DNA from: PALSA-270 sp963770915
GTDB lineage: Bacteria > Acidobacteriota > Terriglobia > Terriglobales > Acidobacteriaceae
Length of the DNA stretch: 64,000 nt
NCBI GenBank assembly: GCA_963770915.1
Contig: CAVYRG010000001.1
Coordinates: 3,472,001-3,536,000 of the forward strand
Direction: 5' to 3'
The notes beneath the pieces were generated by a model. That model did no database searches. It was not told the origin of the DNA and worked only from the letters and a program-made list of their open reading frames with translations. The position numbers were made by a program, and so were the translations under genes. Of this stretch, positions 16,600 through 23,881 are shown piece by piece; within the stretch, counting starts at the first letter, position 1; the number at the start of each line of letters is the position of its first letter.

Positions 16600-16970
16600 T
16601 CAGGCGGTTCGCGATCTCCAATCAGCCTCCAGACGGCGACGGCTTCCGCTTACTCGGTTCTCAAGATCATTGCGAACACGTTCGCTGTTGGTCTCCAGCA
16701 GACGGTCAAGAACTCGTGGGCATCGGCAGTGATCAGCGACTAGGCGAACACCATTCCCAATATCCAATCGGTTACATAGCGGACTGGAGATGCCGGACTT
16801 GCCAATTCGATGTATTCGCGAAAACAAAACTTCGATCGCGTGCGGAAGCTTTGCTCTGCTTCTAGCTCTTTCGGCGGATAGGCCATGTCTGCGGTGCCGA
16901 GGCTACGGGTTTTCGCCAAGAAGTCGTTTGCCAGGTCAGTAAATCTCTTCGCGAGTTTCCGGCTACTTTC
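16600..16970 (-). pseudogene. Dynamin-like GTPase, C-terminal fragment (pseudogene)
   Basis: On the minus strand one frame from about 16970 to 16741 reads KLAKRFTDLANDFLAKTRSL, then QSFRTRSKFCFREYIELASP and PVRYVTDWILGMV, and ends at a TAG. Past the stop the same frame gives TADAHEFL; after a one-base shift the next frame continues DRLLETNSERVRNDLENRV and SRRRLEAD. This matches my memory of the C-terminal helical region of acidobacterial dynamin-family GTPases. The GTPase domain is absent: the fragment begins at the 3' end of the neighbouring SDR gene. One stop, one frameshift and a 5' truncation show decay. Confidence 0.65.
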
Positions 16971-17718
16971 CGACCCAACCGCCGTCGACGAAGATCGACT
17001 GCCCGGTTACGTAGGCTGCCTCATCTGAGGCCAGGAATGCGGCGACGCTGCCTATGTCCCGCGGCTGCCCAACACGGCCGACGGAAATTTGGGCGATGAT
17101 TTGCGGCAACAGGGCGGCGTCTTTGGTCAACCACTCGGTCATCGGGGTTTCAATCAATCCGGGATGAATGCAATTCACGCGGATGCCTAGGGGAGTCACC
17201 TCGGCGGAGACATTGCGAGTGAGAGCTTCGATGGCGAGCTTGGTCGGCGCGTAGTGCGTCCGTCCAGGCAAAACCTTGCCCGCCTGGATGGAGCCGATAT
17301 TGACGATTGCGCCTTTTTTCTCCGCCGCCGTCACGCGCCGGCAAAAAACTTGGGAGCACATCCAGACGGCTTTTAGATTTACGTTGACAACATCGGACCA
17401 TTGCGCGTCGGTAAGATCGAGGAATGGGACGATCGTCTCAATGCCGGCGTTGTTGACGAGAATATCGATGGGACCCAATTCTTTCCAGGCGCGGTCAAAC
17501 ATGGCTTCGATCTCGGCGCGCTGGGTTACGTCAGCCTCAACGACGGTGGCGCGGCGGCCCTTGCCGCGAATCCACTCGGCGACTTTGCAAGCCTGCCCAG
17601 AAGAAGCCAGATCGTTCACGGCGATGTCGGCGCCTTGCTCGGCGAACACTTCCGCGATACCGCGGCCGATTCCGCGGCCTGCTCCGGTGATGAGGGCGAC
17701 CTTGCCTTGAAGTTTCAT
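16963..17718 (-). CDS. SDR-family oxidoreductase
   Basis: A 251-residue classical short-chain dehydrogenase. It has the nucleotide-binding TGAGRGIGRG motif, NNAG, the catalytic Ser in IVNIGSIQAG, and the YxxxK pair in THYAPTK. The C-terminus (AYVTGQSIFVDGGWVGK) is typical. Classical SDRs oxidise or reduce sugar alcohols, sugars or ketones with NAD(P). It starts four bases after the stop of the upstream SDR gene, so the two form an operon. The local setting (sugar isomerase, lactonase, IclR) suggests a carbohydrate substrate; the exact one cannot be read from sequence. Confidence 0.9.
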   Translation of the reverse strand: MKLQGKVALITGAGRGIGRGIAEVFAEQGADIAVNDLASSGQACKVAEWIRGKGRRATVVEADVTQRAEIEAMFDRAWKELGPIDILVNNAGIETIVPFLDLTDAQWSDVVNVNLKAVWMCSQVFCRRVTAAEKKGAIVNIGSIQAGKVLPGRTHYAPTKLAIEALTRNVSAEVTPLGIRVNCIHPGLIETPMTEWLTKDAALLPQIIAQISVGRVGQPRDIGSVAAFLASDEAAYVTGQSIFVDGGWVGK

Positions 17719-17722
17719 GGTC

Positions 17723-18532
17723 TTATTGAATTGTCCAGCCGCCGTCCACCATTAAAACGTGTCCGACGACCATATCCGAAAGATGGCTGGAGAGGAAGAG
17801 TACCGCGCCGACCAGATCCTCGGGCTGATTCCAGCGGCCTCGGGGCAGCATTTGGGTTGTCGCCCACTCTTTGTATCCGGGACGCTCCAAAATATTCTTG
17901 CGAGACTCGGTTTCGGTGATGCAAGGCGCAACCACGTTGACCAACACGCCATCCTTGGCCCACTCCAGCGAAAGCGCCCGAGATAAGTGATGCACGCCGG
18001 CTTTGGCTGCGGCATAGACCGAGCGCATCTTGAAGGCGATTTCGCCAAAATTGGAGCCAATGTTGATGATGCGACCGCCACCCTGAGGGATCATGACTCG
18101 AGCCGCCGCCTGGCAGGCGAAGAACACGCTTTTCAGCGAGGCGTCCATGGTGCGGTCGTATTCCTCTTCCGTGACGTCGAGCGCGAGGGTGGTGCCCGTC
18201 CAGCCCGCATTGTTGACCAGAATGTCGATGCGTCCAAACGCGGCTTTCGCCTGGTCAACCATGGCTCGAACCTGCGCGACATCGGACACGTCGGTAACGA
18301 CGATGATCGCCTTCCGCCCTATTGCCTCGATCTCAGCCTGAACTTGTTTGATCTCCTCTTGCCTGCCGGTAGGGTGTTTCGCCAGCACCAGATGCGCTCC
18401 GGCCTGGGCCAGGCCGAGCGCGATGGCTCGCCCGATGCCCTGCGACGCGCCGGTCACGATTGCGATCTTGTCTTTGAGGCCGAAACTGGAATAGTCCATC
18501 GTGCCGGATCGCCTAGTAGGCTTTGGGCTCAT
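17723..18532 (-). CDS. SDR-family oxidoreductase
   Basis: A 269-residue classical SDR: TGASQGIGRA, NNAGWTGTTLALDV, the catalytic Ser in IINIGSNFGE, the YxxxK pair in SVYAAAK, and the C-terminal VGHVLMVDGGWTIQ. An internal ATG at 18499 (MDYSSFGLKDKIAIVTG) is an alternative start; neither has a strong ribosome-binding site. It is the first gene of a two-SDR operon that diverges from the isomerase-IclR-lactonase operon. Its promoter region carries a -35/-10 pair and a palindromic operator (18552-18606). Confidence 0.9.
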   Translation of the reverse strand: MSPKPTRRSGTMDYSSFGLKDKIAIVTGASQGIGRAIALGLAQAGAHLVLAKHPTGRQEEIKQVQAEIEAIGRKAIIVVTDVSDVAQVRAMVDQAKAAFGRIDILVNNAGWTGTTLALDVTEEEYDRTMDASLKSVFFACQAAARVMIPQGGGRIINIGSNFGEIAFKMRSVYAAAKAGVHHLSRALSLEWAKDGVLVNVVAPCITETESRKNILERPGYKEWATTQMLPRGRWNQPEDLVGAVLFLSSHLSDMVVGHVLMVDGGWTIQ

Positions 18533-18551
18533 TGCGCCCAGAGTGATTATG

Positions 18552-18568
18552 GTTGCGTAATGCGCAAC
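18552..18568. promoter_or_regulatory. Palindromic operator GTTGCGTAATGCGCAAC
   Basis: GTTGCG and CGCAAC form a 6-bp inverted repeat around TAATG. It lies a few bases downstream of the predicted start site of the minus-strand SDR operon, in the 136-base divergent region shared with the isomerase-IclR-lactonase operon. IclR-family regulators commonly bind ~15-17-bp palindromes, and the iclR-type gene is next door. A related sequence lies at 28473-28489. Binding is inferred, not shown. Confidence 0.55.
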
Positions 18569-18577
18569 AAAGGCGTT

Positions 18578-18606
18578 AGGCTAACAGTTTGGATATAGGC
18601 AGTCAA
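18578..18606 (-). promoter_or_regulatory. Putative sigma-70 promoter for the SDR operon
   Basis: On the minus strand TTGACT (18601-18606) is followed after 17 bases by TAGCCT (18578-18583), a weak -10 with 3 of 6 matches. The predicted start site is near 18571, just upstream of the palindrome. The layout copies the much stronger promoter at 28512-28540. A small inverted repeat (GTTAG-G-CTAAC, 18575-18585) overlaps the -10. Confidence 0.45.
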
Positions 18607-18668
18607 GCGCCGATCCCGATGGCAATTGCGGCGTCGGCGCCAGTCAGCCCATTTGAAGGAGAAATAAT

Positions 18669-19577
18669 TTGAGCCAGCGTGTAACCCGGCGTTCATTCAT
18701 CAAGGCGGTTGGGGTCGGCGCGGCGGCGGTTTCGCTGCCGGCATCAGTGCTCGCCGAAAAGATGCGCAACGTGAAAGTCGGCCATACGGGCATCACCTGG
18801 CCGAATGACCGGGTCGAGGAGGCCATTGCCGGCATTGGCGGCCTGGGCTTCTACGGATTTGAGACTTTCGGCGACGTCCTCGAAAAATGGGAAGCCAAAG
18901 GCGGTTTGGAGGCAGTACTAAAGCAGAACGATATCGCGCTGATTTCCGCGTACTGCAATTTCAATCTAACCGATACCGGCAAACGGAAGGACGAAACCGA
19001 CAAAGCAGTGCGTTGGGGCAACATCATTAAGAAATACGGCGGAAGAGTCGCCGTCATCGGTCCCAACCAGGTGAACCGCGCGTCTTACAACTACGCCGAC
19101 CACAAGGCCGACATCGTCGCTTCTCTCAACCAAATTGCCCAGGCCATTACCGATCTGGGTTTGACCGCCGTGCTCCATCAGCACACGGGAACCTGCGTAG
19201 AGTCGCGCGATGAAACCTACGAAACGCTGCATGCGGTCAACACCGAGTACGTGAAGTTTGGCCCGGACATAGGGCAGCTGACCAAGGGAAGCGTGGATGC
19301 CGTGCAGGTAGTGAAGGATTTCCTTCCCCTGGTGCAACACATGCACTTGAAAGACTATAACGGCAAAGATCCGCATCTGCTGGGCTACTGTCCGCTGGGA
19401 CAAGGCGAGGTCAACGTTCCCGCGATCCTCGATATCATGGACGGGCGAACAATCCATGGCATGATCATGGCTGAGCTGGATAACGACTGGGGCAATCTTT
19501 CGCCCACTCCGCCCCTGGACCTGGTGAAGCAGAGCAAAGCTTATCTGCAAAGCCAACGCGTGAGATTTCGCAGCTAG
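18669..19577 (+). CDS. Tat-exported sugar phosphate isomerase/epimerase-type TIM barrel
   Basis: A 302-residue protein with a Tat signal (RVTRRSFIK, twin Arg at 7-8, then a hydrophobic stretch ending at SVLA), so it probably acts in the periplasm. The rest is an AP-endonuclease-2/xylose-isomerase-like TIM barrel. Candidate metal-binding residues lie in FYGFETFGD, AVLHQHTGTCVES, KFGPDIGQL and HMHLKDYNG. The start is TTG, preceded by AAGGAGA. Relatives include 2-keto-myo-inositol dehydratases and ketose or 3-keto-sugar epimerases; the substrate is unknown. It is the first gene of an operon with the IclR regulator (11 bases) and the SMP-30 lactonase. Confidence 0.85.
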   Translation: MSQRVTRRSFIKAVGVGAAAVSLPASVLAEKMRNVKVGHTGITWPNDRVEEAIAGIGGLGFYGFETFGDVLEKWEAKGGLEAVLKQNDIALISAYCNFNLTDTGKRKDETDKAVRWGNIIKKYGGRVAVIGPNQVNRASYNYADHKADIVASLNQIAQAITDLGLTAVLHQHTGTCVESRDETYETLHAVNTEYVKFGPDIGQLTKGSVDAVQVVKDFLPLVQHMHLKDYNGKDPHLLGYCPLGQGEVNVPAILDIMDGRTIHGMIMAELDNDWGNLSPTPPLDLVKQSKAYLQSQRVRFRS

Positions 19578-19588
19578 AAATCCGAAGC

Positions 19589-20389
19589 ATGAAAGCAAGC
19601 AGAGTTACGCAGGTTCCCTTTATTCAAAGCCTTGATCGCGGCTTGACGATCTTGCGCGCGGTTGCGCTCTCCAAGCATCCGGTTTCTCTGGGAGAACTGG
19701 CCGATCTTCTGCGTGTTGACCGCAGCAGCGCGTTCCGTCTGGCCCATACCCTACGGCGACGCGGCTTTCTTGCCTGTCCGGCAGGGCGCAAGGACTACAT
19801 CCTCGGTTCTTCGATGTGGCGGCTTGCTCATCACTATGACTGGAGCAACATGCTGGCCAAGGTGGCGCACCAAAAGCTGAAAGCGTTGGCGACCCGGATC
19901 AACGAAACTGCGCACATTGCGATTCGCGAAGGCAAAAACGCGCTCTTCATCGATTCCGCCGATGCCGATCATGTGATTGCCGTTTCCGGCCAAGCCGGCG
20001 AGCTCGTGCCTCTTTATTGCACCGCCCACGGCAAAGCCCTGCTGGCCGAGGCGGATGAGCAAGAGTTGCGGGCCATATTCGGACCCGGCGCCTTGCGAAA
20101 GTATACGAAGAGCACGATTACCAGCCTTCCCGCGCTGAGCCGGGAATGTGCGCTGATTAAGAGGCGGGGCTACGCCACCGATGAAGCTGAATTTCGCCCG
20201 GAGTTGCGCTGCCTCGCCGCGCCGATTCGAGTGGAAAATGGCGTTGTGGGCTCGATTGGAGTTTCCGCGCCTTCGTCCAGATTTCTTAAGGAGCACTATC
20301 GCCCCTATGCCGAGTTGATTTGCAAAAGTGCGGAGGAAATCAGCCGCCTGTTGAACAGCGCGGAGCAGGCCGGGCGAAAGCGAGCCTAG
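19589..20389 (+). CDS. IclR-family transcriptional regulator
   Basis: A 266-residue regulator. An N-terminal winged helix-turn-helix (FIQSLDRGLTILRAVALS, SLGELADLL, RSSAFRLAHTLRRRGFL) is followed by the IclR effector domain (INETAHIAIREGKNALFID, VPLYCTAHGKALLAEAD, YATDEAEFRPELRCLAAPI, GSIGVSAPSSRF). IclR proteins usually sense a pathway intermediate such as a sugar acid and repress or activate divergent operons. It is placed between the isomerase and the lactonase, and candidate operators are at 18552-18568 and possibly 28473-28500. Confidence 0.93.
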   Translation: MKASRVTQVPFIQSLDRGLTILRAVALSKHPVSLGELADLLRVDRSSAFRLAHTLRRRGFLACPAGRKDYILGSSMWRLAHHYDWSNMLAKVAHQKLKALATRINETAHIAIREGKNALFIDSADADHVIAVSGQAGELVPLYCTAHGKALLAEADEQELRAIFGPGALRKYTKSTITSLPALSRECALIKRRGYATDEAEFRPELRCLAAPIRVENGVVGSIGVSAPSSRFLKEHYRPYAELICKSAEEISRLLNSAEQAGRKRA

Positions 20390-20399
20390 GGTATCGGCA

Positions 20400-21428
20400 A
20401 TGAGAAACGCTCTCCTCGATTTCCACCTCGACAAATCCTCCATCCAATATGTGGGCGAGGGCCTGCAGAGGCCGGAGTGCATTCTGGCTGAGCCCGACGG
20501 CGATCTCTGGGCGGCCGATGCGCGTGGCGGCGTGACCCGGATTTCTCCTGATGGCCGCCAGCAGTTAATCGCGCAGAGGCAATCCGGCCATTTCCATGCC
20601 GCAAGCTCCGAAGGCAGCCGCTATCTGCAAGGGACTCTTCCCAACGGCCTGGCCTTCGCGCGCAACAGCGACATTCTGATCTCGAATTTCGGCACCGACT
20701 GTCTGGAAGTGATGACACGCGACGGAGCGTCCCGCGTTCTTGCCGACAGCATCGACGGCGAACCGATCGGGAAAGTGAATTTCGTGCTGCGCGATTCACA
20801 GGACCGCATCTGGATCACGGTTTCGACTCGCATCAAGAACTGGATGCACGCGCTGCGCCCCGATCTGGCGGATGGCTATGTCGCCCGCTATATCGATGGA
20901 AAGTTTCGCATCGTCGCCGACGGCTTTCACTTCACCAACGAGATTCGTCTTGACGCGAAAGAGGAATTTCTCTACGTGGTGGAAACCACGGGCGGCTGCA
21001 TAAGCCGGCTACGCGTGGACGCGAATGGCAATCTGACGCATCGCGAAGTTTTCGGGCCCTCGAATTTGGGAAAGGGCGCCTGGCCCGACGGCATCGCATT
21101 CGACAGCTACGGCAACCTGTGGGGGACGCTGGTTTACTCCGACAAGCTATTCGCACTTACCCCAGAAGGCGATCTGAGCGTTTTGCTCGACGAAGGCGAC
21201 CCGCAAAAGGTCGAAGCTCTGGAACAGGCGTTCTTGAGGAATGAAGTGAACGAGGCGGTGCTATTCGCCACCGGCCGAGGCGTGGCGCCGTGGATGGCAA
21301 GTGTGACCTTCGGGGGCGCGGACTTGCAAACCATCTACATCGGATCGCTCAAAGGCCAACGCATTCCATATTTTCACGCACCCGTGGCGGGCCTGCCTAT
21401 GGTGCATTGGCGGGAAAAACGCAGTTGA
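20400..21428 (+). CDS. SMP-30/gluconolactonase-family lactonase
   Basis: A 342-residue six-bladed propeller of the SMP-30/LRE family. Candidate divalent-metal ligands are the Glu in RPECILAEPDG, the Asn in FHFTNEIRLD and the Asp in WPDGIAFDSYG. No signal peptide is evident, so it is cytoplasmic. Such enzymes hydrolyse sugar lactones made by sugar dehydrogenases, which fits the SDRs next door and the PQQ dehydrogenase downstream. It starts ten bases after the iclR stop and is followed by a hairpin terminator. Confidence 0.88.
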   Translation: MRNALLDFHLDKSSIQYVGEGLQRPECILAEPDGDLWAADARGGVTRISPDGRQQLIAQRQSGHFHAASSEGSRYLQGTLPNGLAFARNSDILISNFGTDCLEVMTRDGASRVLADSIDGEPIGKVNFVLRDSQDRIWITVSTRIKNWMHALRPDLADGYVARYIDGKFRIVADGFHFTNEIRLDAKEEFLYVVETTGGCISRLRVDANGNLTHREVFGPSNLGKGAWPDGIAFDSYGNLWGTLVYSDKLFALTPEGDLSVLLDEGDPQKVEALEQAFLRNEVNEAVLFATGRGVAPWMASVTFGGADLQTIYIGSLKGQRIPYFHAPVAGLPMVHWREKRS

Positions 21429-21449
21429 CCGAGACCCTCGATAAGAATC

Positions 21450-21476
21450 AAGGGCCCGGCTGCGCGCCGGGCCCTT
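21450..21476 (+). terminator. Hairpin terminator between convergent genes
   Basis: AAGGGCCCGGC and GCCGGGCCCTT form a perfect 11-bp stem around TGCGC, followed by T and C-rich sequence. The T-run is short (TTT), so efficiency is uncertain. It sits between the plus-strand lactonase (ends 21428) and the minus-strand PQQ gene (ends 21509) and could stop both. Confidence 0.55.
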
Positions 21477-21508
21477 TCCCCCTCTGAGGTGACGTGTTGG
21501 GCCTTACG

Positions 21509-23848
21509 TCACCGTCGTCGCGGCAACGCGAACACGTAGTAGCCCTGAGTCACACCATTGGCTTCCGCTTGCGCAGCCGCACCTGCCACAGCTGCGGCGC
21601 GCGCGGCTTGCTCAGCGTCCATGCCCGACGGAGGAGTTTCCGAGCTGGCGCTGAGGGCCACGTATTCGCGTCCGTCGACTTCATAAACTGCAGGAATTCC
21701 TTCCGGTCCCGCGGGAAGTTTCGTTTCCCAGAGTTCCTTTCCGGTGTCCTTGTCGTACACGTGCAGCATGTTGTCCGACTTTGTGCCGGCAAAGATCAGC
21801 CCGCCCGCGGTCACCGCTACGCCACCGCGCGGCCAATAGCTGCCCGTATCCGAGATTCCTTTGGCCAGCATCTGAGTCACGCCGCCTAGAGGAATCTGCC
21901 ACTTCAGCACACCCTTGTTCAGATCGTAGGCGGTCAGCGTGGACCACGGCGGTTTGATGGCCGGCAGTCCTTCTGAAGAGTTCATGTAGCCGTAGCCGGT
22001 CCAATAGCGGACCGGGGTTTTTCCATCCGAGGTGGCCGGCGCGGGCGGCCGGGGAGCATTGAGAAATGCTAAGACCTCAGGCGGAATCTTGGCCGAGTCT
22101 GGATCGGTAAGATAGGCGATCAGGGAATCCACATCCGTGCTCGTGAGGTCTGGGAACGCGGGCATAGGCGGCGCGCCTTGCGTCACAGCCTTGCGGATGC
22201 GATCGACTCCAACCCGCGGAACCACCCCAATCAAAGATGGAATCGCGGGCGGCTGACCCTTTAAGTCCGCCGTGTGGCACATCTGGCAATTCTGGATATA
22301 GAGAATGCGGCCCTGTGTGGCGGGAGGTCCAAACAAGCGTCGGCGGGGAGGCTTCGGCTCGAGCTTGATCATCGAAGGTGCGTCTTTCGAAACGATGTAC
22401 AGTGTGTTGGTCTCGGGATCGGCCGCCCCTGAACCCCAGTTTGCGCCTCCGTTGTTTCCCGGCATTTCCATGGTGTCATCGGTGGAGGCCGGTGTGTAGA
22501 GGCCCAGATTGCGCGAGGCAAGGATCTGATCGCGGATCTTCTTGCGCTCTGCAGGATCAGCGATGTATGGGTCAACATCATCGGCGGTGAAACTCTGCCT
22601 GGCGAAGGGCGGAAGCACGGTCGGGAACGGCTGCGTCGGCCATGCCTGCTCGCCTGGCATGGTTGATTTCGGGACCGGTCGCTCGACAATCGGCCAGATC
22701 GGCTTGCCGGTGACGCGATCGAAAACATAAAGGAAGCCGTTCTTGCCTGCCTGTGCAACCACGTCCACCATCTTGCCGTCGTGCTGAATGGTCAACAGCT
22801 TGGGGGCGGTGGTGAGATCGTAGTCCCACAAATCATGGTGCACGACCTGGTAATGCCAAAGATATTTGCCGGTGCGTGCATCCAGCGCGAGAAGACAATC
22901 GCCGAAAAGATTCGCCCCGATGCGGTCAACGCCGTAAAAGTCATAGGTGGGCGCCCCCAGCGGGAAATACGCGATGCCGCGCTTCTCATCAATGGTGATC
23001 TCGCCCCAGGTATTGATGCCGCCAATGTACTTCCATGCGTCGGGCGGCCATGTGTCGTAGCCGTATTCTCCAGGATGCGGAACAGTGTGGAAGATCCAGA
23101 CCATCTTTCCGGTTACCACGTCGTAGGCGCGCAGGTCGCCGGGAGGCGAGCCGTATTCCTCGCCGGTAGCAGAGCCCAGAATCAGCAGGTTCTCAAAAAC
23201 TCGGCCGGGCGTGCCGGACTGTATTGACCGGATGGTCTCGGGGTCGCGCCCCAGACCCACGCGCAGGTCAACTACTCCCTTGTCTCCGAAGGACTCAATG
23301 GGGTTGCCCGTGCGCGCGTCGAGCGCGTGCAGCATGTTGCCGACGGAATAGAAAATGCGGCGATCGCTCCTGTCTTTGCTCTCCCAGTAATTCAGGCCGC
23401 GATGAGTGATCGATCTCGGGCTGCCGGTGTCGTGGACCCAGATCTCCTTGCCGGTCGCGGCATCGAGCGCGGCAATAGAGTTGTTCTTGCCGATCACATA
23501 CATGACTCCATCAATCACGATCGGGTTGGAGCCAAATCGGAAACCGTTATTGCCTGCCGGATAGAACCAGACCTGTTTGAGTTGCGAGACGTTGGAGCGA
23601 TTGATCTGGTCGAGCGCCGAATAATCCTCCGAATCCGGGGTGCCGAGATACTCGCGCCACGTGGTGTAAGGCTTCGGCCCATCCGCGCGAACGGCATTGC
23701 GATTGGCGCGAACGAAGGTGAACGCGAGAAGACCAACGATGACCGGCAATACGGCAAGAAACCGCAACGCGAATTTACGCATCGATTTTGTGGATCCTTG
23801 GGTAAAGTTGTTACGTCTTTCCCTGCGATTGCGGCGCAAGGACATCAA
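21509..23848 (-). CDS. PQQ-dependent dehydrogenase with inserted cytochrome c domain
   Basis: A secreted or membrane-anchored quinoprotein; the likely true start is ATG 23780-23782 (MRKFALRFLAVLP, a signal or anchor helix), giving 757 residues. Propeller blades carry the tryptophan-docking pattern (AALDAATGKEIWVHDTG, YDVVTGKMVWIF, YDKDTGKELWETKLP), and the active-site strand NNGGANWGSGAADPETN is present. A c-type heme motif CQMCH lies in mid-protein, about two-thirds along, followed by LKGQPPAIPSL and MPAFPDL. Propeller sequence resumes after it, so the cytochrome is inserted, not C-terminal. It should oxidise an alcohol or sugar and pass electrons through heme. It is the last gene of the minus-strand transketolase operon. 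Confidence 0.88.
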   Translation of the reverse strand: MMSLRRNRRERRNNFTQGSTKSMRKFALRFLAVLPVIVGLLAFTFVRANRNAVRADGPKPYTTWREYLGTPDSEDYSALDQINRSNVSQLKQVWFYPAGNNGFRFGSNPIVIDGVMYVIGKNNSIAALDAATGKEIWVHDTGSPRSITHRGLNYWESKDRSDRRIFYSVGNMLHALDARTGNPIESFGDKGVVDLRVGLGRDPETIRSIQSGTPGRVFENLLILGSATGEEYGSPPGDLRAYDVVTGKMVWIFHTVPHPGEYGYDTWPPDAWKYIGGINTWGEITIDEKRGIAYFPLGAPTYDFYGVDRIGANLFGDCLLALDARTGKYLWHYQVVHHDLWDYDLTTAPKLLTIQHDGKMVDVVAQAGKNGFLYVFDRVTGKPIWPIVERPVPKSTMPGEQAWPTQPFPTVLPPFARQSFTADDVDPYIADPAERKKIRDQILASRNLGLYTPASTDDTMEMPGNNGGANWGSGAADPETNTLYIVSKDAPSMIKLEPKPPRRRLFGPPATQGRILYIQNCQMCHTADLKGQPPAIPSLIGVVPRVGVDRIRKAVTQGAPPMPAFPDLTSTDVDSLIAYLTDPDSAKIPPEVLAFLNAPRPPAPATSDGKTPVRYWTGYGYMNSSEGLPAIKPPWSTLTAYDLNKGVLKWQIPLGGVTQMLAKGISDTGSYWPRGGVAVTAGGLIFAGTKSDNMLHVYDKDTGKELWETKLPAGPEGIPAVYEVDGREYVALSASSETPPSGMDAEQAARAAAVAGAAAQAEANGVTQGYYVFALPRRR

Positions 23849-23881
23849 CCAAGCACTCGGCCATGCCGCGGCAGCAGAATG

